Notes: generated from the sequence alone by a model not told the origin. DNA of 64,000 nucleotides from Bin5 sp965204705 (GCA_965204705.1 OZ242006.1:806001-870000); one strand, 5' to 3'. Positions 7,922 to 16,236 are shown, numbered from the stretch's first letter. Numbers and translations are program-made.

Positions 7922-9301
7922 TTATCGCTCCAACCGCCACGCCACCGCCAGACTCCCCAGGCTGATCGCCGCAATCCCGCCGAAGACCAACCGGTAGGCC
8001 TCCCCCGGCCCCGGAGTAAACAGTAGCGCCTGCTGCAGCGCCACCCCGGCGATCGTCGCGCCGACGACCCCGCCGCCAAATCGCGCCGTGCTATATAGCC
8101 CGGCCGCGGATCCGCTTTCTTCCATTGGGATCTCCTCCATCGCCGCGCGATGTAGCGCAGCCATCGCCACCCCGCCGCCCAACGACTGCATCAGCATCAG
8201 CGCCGCTGCGCCCAGCAGCGGCAAGGGGAACAGGGCCAGGCCCGCCAGCGCACTAATCATGACCGCAAAGCTGCCTCCCACAAGCCAGCGGCAGTGCACC
8301 CGGTCCGACAACTGACCTCCCAATTGGGTGGTGGCAAAGATCGCGCCGGAGAAGATCGTCGTGAAAATGCCAAGTTCTATCGCATCCAACCCGTAGACAT
8401 CGGTCAGAAAGAGTACGTTCAGAAACATGGCTGTGTGCATGATCACCATGCGGCAGCCGGCCGCCAGCGAGGCAACCCCGAAATTCTTGCGCCGGTAGAG
8501 AGAGAAATTGACAAGGGGTCGAGGTATCCGGCCCTCCCGCCGCCAGAACAACAGCCCGAACCCGACCGCGGCCGCCAGCAACCGCCAATCGCGCAGCGGT
8601 TCGACACCGGTTACCGTGCGGCTCGAGAGGAAAAAAATCGCACAAACGAGTGCGCCGGCCAGTAGGAACGCGCCCAGCCAGTCGAACGCCTGCAGTCCCT
8701 CCCCGCGAATCGGGCGCTGCGACGGCACCCTCAGGTACGCCGCCCACAGCGCGACCAGCGCAACCAGAAGGCTCGGAACGAAAACGTAGTTCCAGCCGAA
8801 ATTATCGACCGCAAACCCGCCCAGCAACGGCCCCAACGTCGAAGCGCCCGGCGCCACCGAGCTCCACGTCCCCATCGCCCTGCCCCGCTGCTCCGCCGGA
8901 AAGCGCTCCGCGATGATGGCGATGCAAAGAGGGTAGTAGCCGGCCGTGCCCATCCCCTGCAGAACGCGGCCGATCAGGAGTTGCGTCAAGTTTCCCGCCA
9001 GCACACAGATGACGGAGCCCGCGAAAAAGAAGACGATTCCGCTCTGGAACAGACGCGCCTTGCCCAGGCTGTCCCCCAGTTTGCCGTACAGCGGCATGAA
9101 TATAACGAACGGCAGACTGTAAGCCGCCAGCAGCCAGGCCGCCATGTCCGCCTCCACCGCAAACGCATCCCGAACCGTCGGCAGGGCCACGCCGAACATC
9201 GACATATTCATCGTCGCCATGCCGACCGGTATCATCAGGGCGATCAACAACCCCCACTGCGAACGCGTCGCGGCGGCTGCCGTGGTTTCACTCGATTTCA
9301 T
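7922..9301 (-). CDS. MFS transporter, DHA2 (multidrug) type
   Basis: Major facilitator superfamily permease of the inner membrane. The ATG at 9301 (MKSSETTAAAATRSQW) is taken as start because the first transmembrane helix begins right after it; the open frame extends 62 codons further without hydrophobic or conserved content. The 459-residue product has about 14 hydrophobic helices, the motif-A-like loop PLYGKLGDSLGKARLF, GRVLQGMGTAGYYPLCIAII and ERFPAEQRGRAMGTW. These features fit drug:proton antiporters of the QacA/SmvA (DHA2) group. It converges on hyuB with only 13 bp between the stops. The substrate is unknown. Confidence 0.87.
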   Translation of the reverse strand: MKSSETTAAAATRSQWGLLIALMIPVGMATMNMSMFGVALPTVRDAFAVEADMAAWLLAAYSLPFVIFMPLYGKLGDSLGKARLFQSGIVFFFAGSVICVLAGNLTQLLIGRVLQGMGTAGYYPLCIAIIAERFPAEQRGRAMGTWSSVAPGASTLGPLLGGFAVDNFGWNYVFVPSLLVALVALWAAYLRVPSQRPIRGEGLQAFDWLGAFLLAGALVCAIFFLSSRTVTGVEPLRDWRLLAAAVGFGLLFWRREGRIPRPLVNFSLYRRKNFGVASLAAGCRMVIMHTAMFLNVLFLTDVYGLDAIELGIFTTIFSGAIFATTQLGGQLSDRVHCRWLVGGSFAVMISALAGLALFPLPLLGAAALMLMQSLGGGVAMAALHRAAMEEIPMEESGSAAGLYSTARFGGGVVGATIAGVALQQALLFTPGPGEAYRLVFGGIAAISLGSLAVAWRLER

Positions 9302-9671
9302 GAAGAGGCTTTTCCGTAGTGGGCACAATCTGTCTATCTTACACTGAATGCGACCCCCAAACGAAACTGTTTTGCACAAATCTCTCTTCCGCAACCAGGC
9401 ACGCTCCCCAGGCACAGGGCTCAGGAACACCCCAAACGGTCTCCGTTTCTGACCGAATCCAACCCTCTCTCTGATAGGCATTTCCACCGTCTTCAGGTAT
9501 GATCACGGCGTGGTTGGGTCCTCCCCTGAACACCTGCTTCTGAGCCCCGACATAAGCAGATTTTGACCCCGCCGCACGCGACTATCGCGCTCACTGCCTG
9601 ACCGTTTCTCAATCCCGGCACGCCCGGCTTGCACAGAATATCCGAGTACCCACCCCACCAGGAGACACCCG
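9302..9671. other. Divergent promoter region
   Basis: A 370-bp spacer between the MFS gene (minus) and the first RraA-like gene (plus). It must hold both promoters, but no consensus promoter or operator was found by eye. A Shine-Dalgarno AGGAGA precedes the plus-strand gene. Confidence 0.5.
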
Positions 9672-10409
9672 ATGACCGATCGCTCCTTTACACCGGTCGA
9701 AGTCCCGCAGCATATTCTGGACCGTTTCAAAAAGCTTCCGGTCGCCACCGTATGGAACTCTGTCCATCGCTACGCCGGCGTGCCCTTACCCTACATGAAT
9801 GACGTCCGCCTCTGCACGCCGGGCCAGCAGCTTGCCGCCCGCGCCCGCACCCTGCGCTACCTCCCGCCCCGCCCCGACCTGCAGGCCGAGGTGCAAATCG
9901 GCGAAAACTCGCCCGAATATATCGCCATGGGCCGCTGCGGCCCCGGTGACGTCCTCGTCTGCGATGTGATGGGCGACGCCCGGCCCTGCATATTCGGCGA
10001 CGTCAAAGCCCTCCAGCTAAAAATGACAAACGCCGACGGTGTCGTAACCGACGGCGGCATCCGCGACCTCGACATCATGGTGCAGGAGGAGTACGGCCTC
10101 ATCATCTACGCCCGCGACCGTACGCCCCTCGGCGGCGTCCCCTACGCCATCCCCGCCCAGGAAAATGTCGACGTCCAATGCGGCGGCGCCCTCGTCCGCC
10201 CGGGCGATGTCCTCGTCGGCGATGCCGACGGCGTTGTCGTCGTCCCCTCCTGGTTCGCCGAAGAGTGTGTCGAGCTGACCGAGGTCCATGAAGAAGCCGA
10301 GGAGATGATCAAGAAACGGATCCTGGCCGAAGGGGTCGTGCCCGGAAAGTACTACCCCCCAAAAGAGGAGACTTACGAGCAAGTGCGCGCCTCCCGAAAA
10401 CAGTCGTAA
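9672..10409 (+). CDS. RraA/HMG-aldolase-family protein, paralogue 1
   Basis: The family includes 4-hydroxy-4-methyl-2-oxoglutarate/4-carboxy-4-hydroxy-2-oxoadipate aldolases of aromatic ring-cleavage pathways and the RNase E inhibitor RraA. The 245-residue product carries CGPGDVLVCDVMGD, then TDGGIRDLD with the Arg-Asp pair used for pyruvate and metal binding in the aldolases, and the C-terminal VDVQCGGALVRPGDVLVGD. The extra C-terminal helices (EEAEEMIKKRILAEGVVPGK) are usual for the aldolase-like group rather than the shorter RraA. Start supported by AGGAGA. It is followed 169 bp later by a close paralogue. Confidence 0.85.
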   Translation: MTDRSFTPVEVPQHILDRFKKLPVATVWNSVHRYAGVPLPYMNDVRLCTPGQQLAARARTLRYLPPRPDLQAEVQIGENSPEYIAMGRCGPGDVLVCDVMGDARPCIFGDVKALQLKMTNADGVVTDGGIRDLDIMVQEEYGLIIYARDRTPLGGVPYAIPAQENVDVQCGGALVRPGDVLVGDADGVVVVPSWFAEECVELTEVHEEAEEMIKKRILAEGVVPGKYYPPKEETYEQVRASRKQS

Positions 10410-10578
10410 GGGTAGCTGCAAGAATAGGTGTCCCGATCGGTCCTTCCCCCCGGCCGCCGTTCGTTTCACCTACACCGTCATTCCTGGTAGACGATTCGCC
10501 CGTTTTCGCGTATCATCATGGCACTGCTCTAGCTGCATTCCATGCCATCCGCGATTCCATCGTCCCAGGAGACGCCAG

Positions 10579-11319
10579 ATGACCGAACGCTCCTTTACTC
10601 CGGTCGAAGTTCCGCAGTCAATCCTCGACCGTTTCAAAAAGCTGCCCGTTGCCACCGTGTGGCATATCGTGCATAGCTATGCCGGCGTACCGCTGCCCTT
10701 CATGGATAACGTACGCCCATTCACCCCCGGTAAACGCCTCGCCGCCCGTGCTCGCACCATGCGTTACCTGCCGCCCCGCCCCGACCTGGCCGCGCAGACG
10801 CCCGGCGGCGAAGACGCCATCGACTACCGCGCCATGTCCCGCTGCGGCCCCGGCGACGTGCTCGTCGTCGATATCATGGGCAACCCCTCCGCCGCAGTCT
10901 TTGGTGATGTGAAGGGCCTTCAGCTCAGGATGAACAATGCCGACGGCGTCGTCTGCGACGGCGGCATCCGCGACCTCGATATCATGGTGGAGGAGAAGTA
11001 CGGGCTGATCATCTATGCTCGCGATCGAACGCCCTACGGCGGCGGACCTTGGGTCTTCCCTGCCGAAGAGAATGTGGACATCCAATGCGGTGGCGCGCTC
11101 GTCCGGCCCGGCGACGTGCTTGTCGGCGACGATGACGGCGTCGTTGTCGTGCCCTCATGGTTCGCCGAGGAATGCGTCGAGCTCACCGAAGTCTATGAGA
11201 CCGCCGAGGGGCTGGCCAAAGAGCGCATCCTGGCCGAAAAGGTCGTGCCCGGCAGGCACTATCCGCCAAGCTCGGAAATACTGGATCAGGCGCGTGCTCT
11301 GCTCAAGCAGGCCAAATAA
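10579..11319 (+). CDS. RraA/HMG-aldolase-family protein, paralogue 2
   Basis: Tandem duplicate of the preceding gene. The two share the first residues (MT.RSFTPVEVPQ.ILDRFKK), the whole central domain and even the leader around the Shine-Dalgarno (CAGGAGAC, then GATGACCGA). The catalytic-type sequence CDGGIRDLD is intact and the length is 246 residues. Differences cluster in the loop after RPDL (AAQTPGGEDAIDYRAMS here, QAEVQIGENSPEYIAMG in copy 1), which may tune substrate or oligomer contacts. It is probably transcribed with the amidohydrolase and Rieske genes downstream, which start 126 bp later. Confidence 0.85.
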   Translation: MTERSFTPVEVPQSILDRFKKLPVATVWHIVHSYAGVPLPFMDNVRPFTPGKRLAARARTMRYLPPRPDLAAQTPGGEDAIDYRAMSRCGPGDVLVVDIMGNPSAAVFGDVKGLQLRMNNADGVVCDGGIRDLDIMVEEKYGLIIYARDRTPYGGGPWVFPAEENVDIQCGGALVRPGDVLVGDDDGVVVVPSWFAEECVELTEVYETAEGLAKERILAEKVVPGRHYPPSSEILDQARALLKQAK

Positions 11320-11445
11320 TAGCGCGTGAACAGACTGTCATAGCCGCGGAGTGCCGATTGGCCCCGCCCCCTCGTACAATAGCCGGCGACGAACACCGCC
11401 TGCACTGCAATCGATGCGGGAGAAGCAAACGAAAGGAGCCGAAAC

Positions 11446-12615
11446 ATGGCCACAGAGGTGAAAGAGCGTACCGGCAACGCCACCGTTTCGCCTGCGAACG
11501 GAGCCAAACCGGAACAGGTGGATAGCCCCGCGCTGAACACACCCGCGCGGCAGCGGATTATTGACTGCGACGTGCATCACAGTCCGCCCAACAACGAGGC
11601 CCTCTTCCCCTACCTGCCGCGCCAGTACGTCGAGCAGATCAAAGATTTCGGCTCGATGATGCCGAACGTGGGCTATACCAACATGCCGAGAGGCCATGCC
11701 CTCCCCGACCTGTGGGAGGGCACCGAGGACGAGGTAGACCCCTCAACCCGCCCCGAAGTTTGCAGCACAAGGCATCTGGATCACTACGGCATCGACATCG
11801 CCGTCCTCACCGGCGCCGGCGGCCCCTACGGCATGGCTGTGCATCCCACGGTCGACTATGCCACTGCCTACTGCCGCGCCCACAACGACTATACCTTGGA
11901 GGAATGGGTCGGCAAGGACGACCGCATGAAGGCCTCGATTCACATTGCGCCCGCCGACCCCCAGCAGGCCGCAGCCGAGATCGACCGCCTCGGCGGCCAC
12001 CCCGGCGTCGCCCAGGTCCTCATGCCTGCCGGCAGCCTGCACCCCTTCGGCAACCGCATCTATGACCCCATCTATGAGGCCTGTGAGCGCAACGGCCTGC
12101 CTATGTGCGTCCATTTCGGCGGCGAGGGCGCCGGCTTCTCCGCACCCCCCACCGCGGCCGGCTTCCCAACCTACTACCTCGAAATGCGCATGGCACGCCC
12201 CCAGATCGCCATGGCCCATACCGCCAGCCTTATCTGCGAAGGTGTCTTCGAAAAGTTCCCCAACTTCAAGTTCCTTTTCATCGAGCTCGACACCTTCTGG
12301 GTACCCGGCCTCATGTGGCACATGGACGCCGACTGGAAGAGCCTGCGCGACTACACGCCCTGGGTCAAGCGCCTCCCCAGCGAATACCTGCGCGAGCATA
12401 TCCGCTTCGGCACGCAGCCCTTCCCGAACACGCCCGACCGCAAGTCACTCGAAACCTTCCTCGACTGGCTCCACGCCGACGAAATCCTCGTATTCGCCAG
12501 CGACTACCCCCACTGGGACTGGGAGGAACCTGCCTTCTTCATGCGCTCGCTCGATAAGAAGCTGCGCCCCAGCGTCATGTACGACACCGCCGCCGAGCTC
12601 TACGGACTCAACTGA
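11446..12615 (+). CDS. Amidohydrolase family (COG2159-type) metal-dependent hydrolase or decarboxylase
   Basis: TIM-barrel enzyme of the amidohydrolase-2 group, which includes decarboxylases such as ACMSD and gamma-resorcylate decarboxylase as well as hydrolases. In the 389-residue product the first metal ligands are in IIDCDVHH (D42 and H44), with a further His in CVHFGGEG, a conserved MAHTASLICEGVFEKFP segment, and the late Asp in FASDYPHWD. A hydrophilic leader of about 35 residues precedes the barrel. AAAGGAG lies 8 nt before the ATG. Its TGA overlaps the ATG of the Rieske ferredoxin gene by one base, which suggests coupled translation and a shared pathway, probably breakdown of an aromatic or cyclic acid. 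Confidence 0.88.
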   Translation: MATEVKERTGNATVSPANGAKPEQVDSPALNTPARQRIIDCDVHHSPPNNEALFPYLPRQYVEQIKDFGSMMPNVGYTNMPRGHALPDLWEGTEDEVDPSTRPEVCSTRHLDHYGIDIAVLTGAGGPYGMAVHPTVDYATAYCRAHNDYTLEEWVGKDDRMKASIHIAPADPQQAAAEIDRLGGHPGVAQVLMPAGSLHPFGNRIYDPIYEACERNGLPMCVHFGGEGAGFSAPPTAAGFPTYYLEMRMARPQIAMAHTASLICEGVFEKFPNFKFLFIELDTFWVPGLMWHMDADWKSLRDYTPWVKRLPSEYLREHIRFGTQPFPNTPDRKSLETFLDWLHADEILVFASDYPHWDWEEPAFFMRSLDKKLRPSVMYDTAAELYGLN

Positions 12616-12965
12616 TGCCGGCGCACATCATCGCAACCGCCGATGAAATCCCGCCCGGAGGCCGCAAAATCGTGACCGTCAACGGGCGGGAAATCGGCGT
12701 CTTCAATCTCGGCGGCGACTATTACGCCCTCCGCAACCTCTGCCCCCACAAGACCGGGCCCCTCTGCCGCGGCCGCATCCGCCCCCTCGTCCTCCCCGAC
12801 GGCCTCACCGGCATGACCTACACCCGCGAAGGCGAAATCCTCAAATGCCCCTGGCACCAGTGGGAATTCGACATCAGAACCGGCCAGGCCCTCTACGACC
12901 CCAAACTCCGCGTCCGCACCTACCGCGTCGAAGTGGAGAACGAACAGGTCGTGTTGTATGCGTGA
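12615..12965 (+). CDS. Rieske [2Fe-2S] ferredoxin
   Basis: A 116-residue single-domain Rieske protein. The cluster ligands are C43-P-H45 (LCPHKTGPLC) and C78-P-W-H81 (KCPWHQWEFD). The spacing of about 33 residues between the boxes is longer than in small ferredoxins because of an insertion around GRIRPLVLPDGLTGMTY. No signal peptide or membrane segment, so it is cytoplasmic and likely passes electrons to an oxygenase. It starts inside the stop of the amidohydrolase gene. No oxygenase or reductase is adjacent; a Rieske oxygenase alpha subunit lies at 30569 but is not linked. Confidence 0.92.
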   Translation: MPAHIIATADEIPPGGRKIVTVNGREIGVFNLGGDYYALRNLCPHKTGPLCRGRIRPLVLPDGLTGMTYTREGEILKCPWHQWEFDIRTGQALYDPKLRVRTYRVEVENEQVVLYA

Positions 12966-13044
12966 AATTGGCAGAGTTCCGCCTTCCTGATACGATGGGA
13001 CGGCAGTACCTTAGTTTGAGTTCCACCGCCCTTTCCCACCTTCT

Positions 13045-13106
13045 AACTTAGTAAGTTCTAGAGAGGTCTTGGCAGTTTCCTAGATACTAGGTCTAGGGAA
13101 ACTGCC
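13045..13106. other. Palindrome and long hairpin at the edge of an AT-richer segment
   Basis: AACTTA-G-TAAGTT (13045-13057) is followed by a strong hairpin whose arms are GGCAGTTTCCTAGA (13071-13084) and TCTAGGGAAACTGCC (13092-13106), matching over 14 bp with one bulged base. There is no T-run after it, so it is a poor intrinsic terminator. It lies where base composition changes, just before the protease gene, and could mark an insertion boundary. Confidence 0.55.
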
Positions 13107-13162
13107 TATGCTCTTGCAAAACTTTCGAATCGTTTTCTCTATCCCCCAAATTGGAGCCTTCC

Positions 13163-14167
13163 ATGGACGCCGAGAGAATCGCTCTCTATAGAGACATTGA
13201 GCAGGCGCGCAACTCAAAGGTGCTTGTGTACTTCACAGGAGATAGTCGTGACCTTGAAACCAAAATGGCTTCTGAAGTTCTCGACTTATTCGTTCATCAC
13301 CTCGACATCATCAAAGTCGTCGAAAAAATATCCCTTGTCCTCTATACAAGAGGTGGTGAGACCCTTTCTGCGTGGAGCCTTGCCAACCTGCTTCGCACAT
13401 TCTGTGACGAACTTGAAATAATTATTCCTGCCAAGTGCCATAGCGCAGGAACACTTCTCTGCCTTGGAGCCGACAACCTGGTAATGACCAAACAAGCCAC
13501 GTTGGGCCCCATCGATCCCAGTGTGACTACTCCTCTAAATCCTCAGCTACCTGGCGGGGAACCAGCGGCGCGAGTACCTGTAAGCGTGGAGGATGTCACT
13601 GCCTTCCTCGAACAGGTGCGAGAGGCGTTGGGTCATGAGCCTATTGCTCATATTTTTGAGAGTCTTGCCCAAGAAGTTCATCCTCTCGTACTTGGACATG
13701 CATATCGAATACGTACCCAGATCCGCATGCTCGGACGCCGCCTCCTGTCCAATCATATGGATAGTCAAGAAGACATAGACAAGATTCTCGACTTTCTGTG
13801 CAGCGATTCAGGTAGCCACGACTATACGGTCTATAGGCGAGAGGCACGGGAACTCCTCGGACTTCCAATAGAAACGCCATCATGGGATTTCTATTACGTG
13901 ATAAAGAAACTGTATGATAATATTGCCCAAGAGTTAGAACTTTCTACTCCGTTTGATGTGAATTCTGTCTTAGGGGATAGAGATCAGGCTAGTTATTCAT
14001 TTCGGCGTGCTTTGATAGAAAGCGTGTCAGGGGGATCCCACAAGTTTGTCAGCGAAGGTGTGATGGCGCGTCAGAGAGTCGAGGTTCAACCGGGAATTGT
14101 CAGTGACGCAATTGGTGATCAGCGCCGGTTTGAAGGATGGAGGTTCTATGATGCCCAAGACGCATAG
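13163..14167 (+). CDS. ClpP-fold serine protease (SDH/SppA-like)
   Basis: Family resembling the SDH-type serine proteinases with a ClpP/crotonase fold. The 334-residue product has LVLYTRGGETLSAWSLANLL (oxyanion glycine loop) near 58-77, the nucleophile elbow AKCHSAGTLLCLGAD with the probable catalytic Ser at 94, and ATLGPIDPSV shortly after. No signal peptide or membrane segment is seen, so it is likely cytosolic. The ATG at 13163 is preferred over the in-frame TTG at 13151 because TTGGAG then serves as ribosome-binding site 6 nt upstream. Base composition is clearly more AT-rich than the flanking genes, which suggests transfer. The cellular substrate is unknown. It overlaps a small downstream ORF. 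Confidence 0.8.
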   Translation: MDAERIALYRDIEQARNSKVLVYFTGDSRDLETKMASEVLDLFVHHLDIIKVVEKISLVLYTRGGETLSAWSLANLLRTFCDELEIIIPAKCHSAGTLLCLGADNLVMTKQATLGPIDPSVTTPLNPQLPGGEPAARVPVSVEDVTAFLEQVREALGHEPIAHIFESLAQEVHPLVLGHAYRIRTQIRMLGRRLLSNHMDSQEDIDKILDFLCSDSGSHDYTVYRREARELLGLPIETPSWDFYYVIKKLYDNIAQELELSTPFDVNSVLGDRDQASYSFRRALIESVSGGSHKFVSEGVMARQRVEVQPGIVSDAIGDQRRFEGWRFYDAQDA

Positions 14168-14363
14168 CAACCGAAGCAAGGCGAAAAATATCCCACCAGC
14201 AACGGGGCAGCCGGCGGCTATTTCGCAAGGAACGGCGGCAACCGACAACCTCTCAGCGATGATGAAAAATAAGTTCATCGTCGGTTTCAACGTACGAAAA
14301 ATTGGGGCTCTACCTCGAAGGTCTCAGGACAGAGGCACATCCGACGTTCGACAAGACTCATGA
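14148..14363 (+). CDS. Small basic protein overlapping the protease gene
   Basis: A 71-residue ORF (MMPKTHSNRSKAKNIPP..., SAMMKNKFIVGFNVRK...) begins 20 bp before the protease stop in another frame. A good ribosome-binding site GGAGG lies inside the protease coding region 5 nt before the first ATG, the arrangement expected for translational coupling. The product is basic and Ser/Thr/Asn-rich and matches no family I know. It could be a partner, antitoxin or regulator of the protease, or a chance ORF. Confidence 0.4.
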   Translation: MMPKTHSNRSKAKNIPPATGQPAAISQGTAATDNLSAMMKNKFIVGFNVRKIGALPRRSQDRGTSDVRQDS

Positions 14364-14369
14364 CCCACA

Positions 14370-14392
14370 GGGCGGGCATTAGTAGCCCGCCC
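14370..14392 (+). terminator. GC-rich hairpin after the protease locus
   Basis: GGGCGGGC-ATTAGTA-GCCCGCCC, a perfect 8-bp stem, 7 bases after the small ORF's stop. It lacks a T-tract, so termination would be weak, or it may act as an RNA-stabilising 3' hairpin. Confidence 0.4.
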
Positions 14393-14509
14393 CCGAAGCA
14401 CTCTCGCAAATAAGACCTGCGTCAACCTCGGTGCCCATTTTTTTGCAGTGGCAAGCAAGCGGGGGCAAAGAGATATGGTGCTTTCGAGTGCCGTTACTTT
14501 ACCAATTCC

Positions 14510-15484
14510 CTAGAACTCCCCCTCTCTCACCTCCCCCTTCCCCAACCTCTTCACCACCTTCGGCTCCACCGCCTCATTATCCGCCAGCACGCCCTTGCCC
14601 TTTTTCAGCTTCTTCACCGCAACACTATCCAACCCCGCCAGCTTCTCCGCACCCTCCAACGCCTTCAAATCACCGCCGTAATAGTCAAACCAAGGCAGCC
14701 CCGCTTTCGTATATGCCAATGCCGTCGGCGGCTTGCTCGGCGGCTGAGCGCCCGTCACACTGAAGAACTGAACACTATTCACAATATGCACGTAACAACG
14801 CGAACGAACCGAAGTCTCCCATGCCCCAAACCCGTACTCGTCCTCGTATATCTCCTGCCGCATCAGACCCCCCGGCGCCAGTCCCATCTCCCGCGGCGGG
14901 GCCTGTTGGATCTGGGGGCTATACGCTATGAATCTGACCTCCTCTAAACTCCTCTTGTAGTACGATGCCTTGATCGGATAAACAACAATCTGCAGCCCGC
15001 CGTGCTCCGCCTCCCCCGTCAACTGCTCCTCGGCCGTATATCCTTCTCCCAGCGGCATCGCCACAAACTGCCGGATCATCCCCTTCATCACGCTGAAGCC
15101 GTCCAACCAAGGCTGGTCAGGAACGACAACATAATCCTGCGGCTCCCTCGAAAGCTCATTCTCCCAACCCTCACCCGTTACCGCATTGATCTTGCCCGCG
15201 GCCACCTTCACAGCCATCGGATACGACCCGCTGAAATTGAGCCACATCGCCTCCGCCTGGTACATCGGCAGAAAGACGCCCCCGTGCGCGTTCCAACCCG
15301 CTGGCACACTCTCCGTATAATCGTCGACGAGACTGAGCGGAAACTTTCCCAGCCCCGGCGGCAGCGAATAAGCCCTGTTGTCATCCGGAATGCGCAACGT
15401 ACGCTGAAACGAGATCCGGCACTCTGCCTCCCTGTGCACTTCCGGGAATCGAAAAATCAATTGGTCGTTCTTCAGTTCAATCAT
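14510..15484 (-). CDS. Conserved hypothetical protein downstream of the XRE regulator
   Basis: A 324-residue soluble protein with no signal peptide or membrane segments. Recognisable features are a beta-rich first half (MIELKNDQLIFRF, VFLPMYQAEAMWLNF), a striking block PQDYVVVPDQPWLDG, GMIRQFVAMPLGEGYTAEEQL and GGLQIVVYP, and a Lys-rich C-terminal tail (VAVKKLKKGKGV, KVVKRLGKGEV). The block looks like a conserved core of a family seen mainly in actinobacteria, but I cannot name it or assign a function. AGGGGA lies 8 nt before the ATG. It starts 42 nt after the XRE gene and is presumably co-transcribed and controlled by that repressor. Confidence 0.7.
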   Translation of the reverse strand: MIELKNDQLIFRFPEVHREAECRISFQRTLRIPDDNRAYSLPPGLGKFPLSLVDDYTESVPAGWNAHGGVFLPMYQAEAMWLNFSGSYPMAVKVAAGKINAVTGEGWENELSREPQDYVVVPDQPWLDGFSVMKGMIRQFVAMPLGEGYTAEEQLTGEAEHGGLQIVVYPIKASYYKRSLEEVRFIAYSPQIQQAPPREMGLAPGGLMRQEIYEDEYGFGAWETSVRSRCYVHIVNSVQFFSVTGAQPPSKPPTALAYTKAGLPWFDYYGGDLKALEGAEKLAGLDSVAVKKLKKGKGVLADNEAVEPKVVKRLGKGEVREGEF

Positions 15485-15526
15485 CTCGGTTTCCCCTGAA
15501 ATCCTTTCTCAATGTGACACCGGCTA

Positions 15527-15877
15527 TTACCAATCACCGTCCCGTATCTCCCGCGCGACACTCTCAATCGCGTGGTCCGGCGCATCCCTCAACTGCCGCA
15601 ACAGCTCTGCAAACAGCTGCGGCCGCTGCAGGATGATGTTCCGTAAGTCGCTGGAGACTTTGCCTGCCATCGCAAGCAAAACGTCCGCGTCCTCGCCCAA
15701 CTCCCCGGCCAAACGTCGAATCGTGGCCTCCGAAGGAGGCGCAACCTGGTCTCGCTCGATCTTGCTCAAGTAGGACGGTTCCACCCCGATGCGCTGAGCA
15801 ACCTGCCGCACCGAGTAAGTTCGGTCTTCCTTGAATCTCTTTTCGCGGGCTATACGGATATACTTACCGAATGTCAT
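15527..15877 (-). CDS. XRE-family helix-turn-helix transcriptional regulator
   Basis: A 116-residue DNA-binding repressor of the Cro/CI type. The HTH spans about residues 19-45 (SVRQVAQRIGVEPSYLSKIERDQ), followed by PPSEATIRRLAGELGEDADVLL and a C-terminal extension SSDLRNIILQRPQLFAELLRQL that probably mediates dimerisation. The ATG at 15877 is preferred because the preceding frame contains the promoter -10 and a palindrome. The next gene, 42 nt downstream, is an uncharacterised protein. The promoter arrangement points to negative autoregulation. Confidence 0.9.
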   Translation of the reverse strand: MTFGKYIRIAREKRFKEDRTYSVRQVAQRIGVEPSYLSKIERDQVAPPSEATIRRLAGELGEDADVLLAMAGKVSSDLRNIILQRPQLFAELLRQLRDAPDHAIESVAREIRDGDW

Positions 15878-15915
15878 GTGTACTACATAGTACACGATTA
15901 ATGAAGAACTGTCAA
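15878..15915 (-). promoter_or_regulatory. Promoter and operator of the XRE gene, probably leaderless
   Basis: On the minus strand, TTGACA (15910-15915) and TACTAT (15887-15892) are separated by exactly 17 bases. The -10 lies inside the inverted repeat GTGTACTA-TG-TAGTACAC (15878-15895; 8-bp perfect arms), which ends at the base before the ATG. Transcription should begin 0-4 nt before the ATG, so the mRNA would be leaderless, and repressor binding to the palindrome would block RNA polymerase. Confidence 0.75.
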
Positions 15916-16008
15916 GAGGACAAATGTAACGGTAGCATCCCAATTTTTGGAGAGGGAGAAAAGAAGCAAACTAAAGGAAGGGCAAGAGAAGAACGAAAGG
16001 AGAGCGAG

Positions 16009-16236
16009 ATGAACCGGGAAGAGGCGAAGGCAAAATATATGCGCCGTGAGGCGGCTTCGACCACGCCTGCAGGTTCCCTCTGTAGGAATGGATTGGGGAT
16101 GACCCTGGAAAAAATCAGCAAATGCAATTTCAAGACAAGGGTCGTCCTACAGCTTCGCAAAAGTGGAGAGGGTGCCCACAATTGCTTGAGGGTACCCTCT
16201 CTCTACACAAAATGCGATTCCACGCTCAAGATTTAG
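16009..16236 (+). CDS. Possible small protein of 75 residues
   Basis: The ORF begins MNREEAKAKYMRREAAS and follows an excellent ribosome-binding site (AAAGGAG, 6 nt spacing) in an AT-richer spacer. It has no recognisable domain; two Cys (LCRNG, SKCNF) and a basic middle are the only features. It overlaps the end of the convergent binding-protein gene by 11 bp. Codon usage is not strongly coding-like, so it may be an ORF remnant. Confidence 0.3.
   Translation: MNREEAKAKYMRREAASTTPAGSLCRNGLGMTLEKISKCNFKTRVVLQLRKSGEGAHNCLRVPSLYTKCDSTLKI

Noticed and set aside
13071..13106. Hairpin as an intrinsic terminator of the Rieske ferredoxin operon
   Set aside because: The stem is strong, but no T-run follows on either strand, so it is listed only as a structured element.
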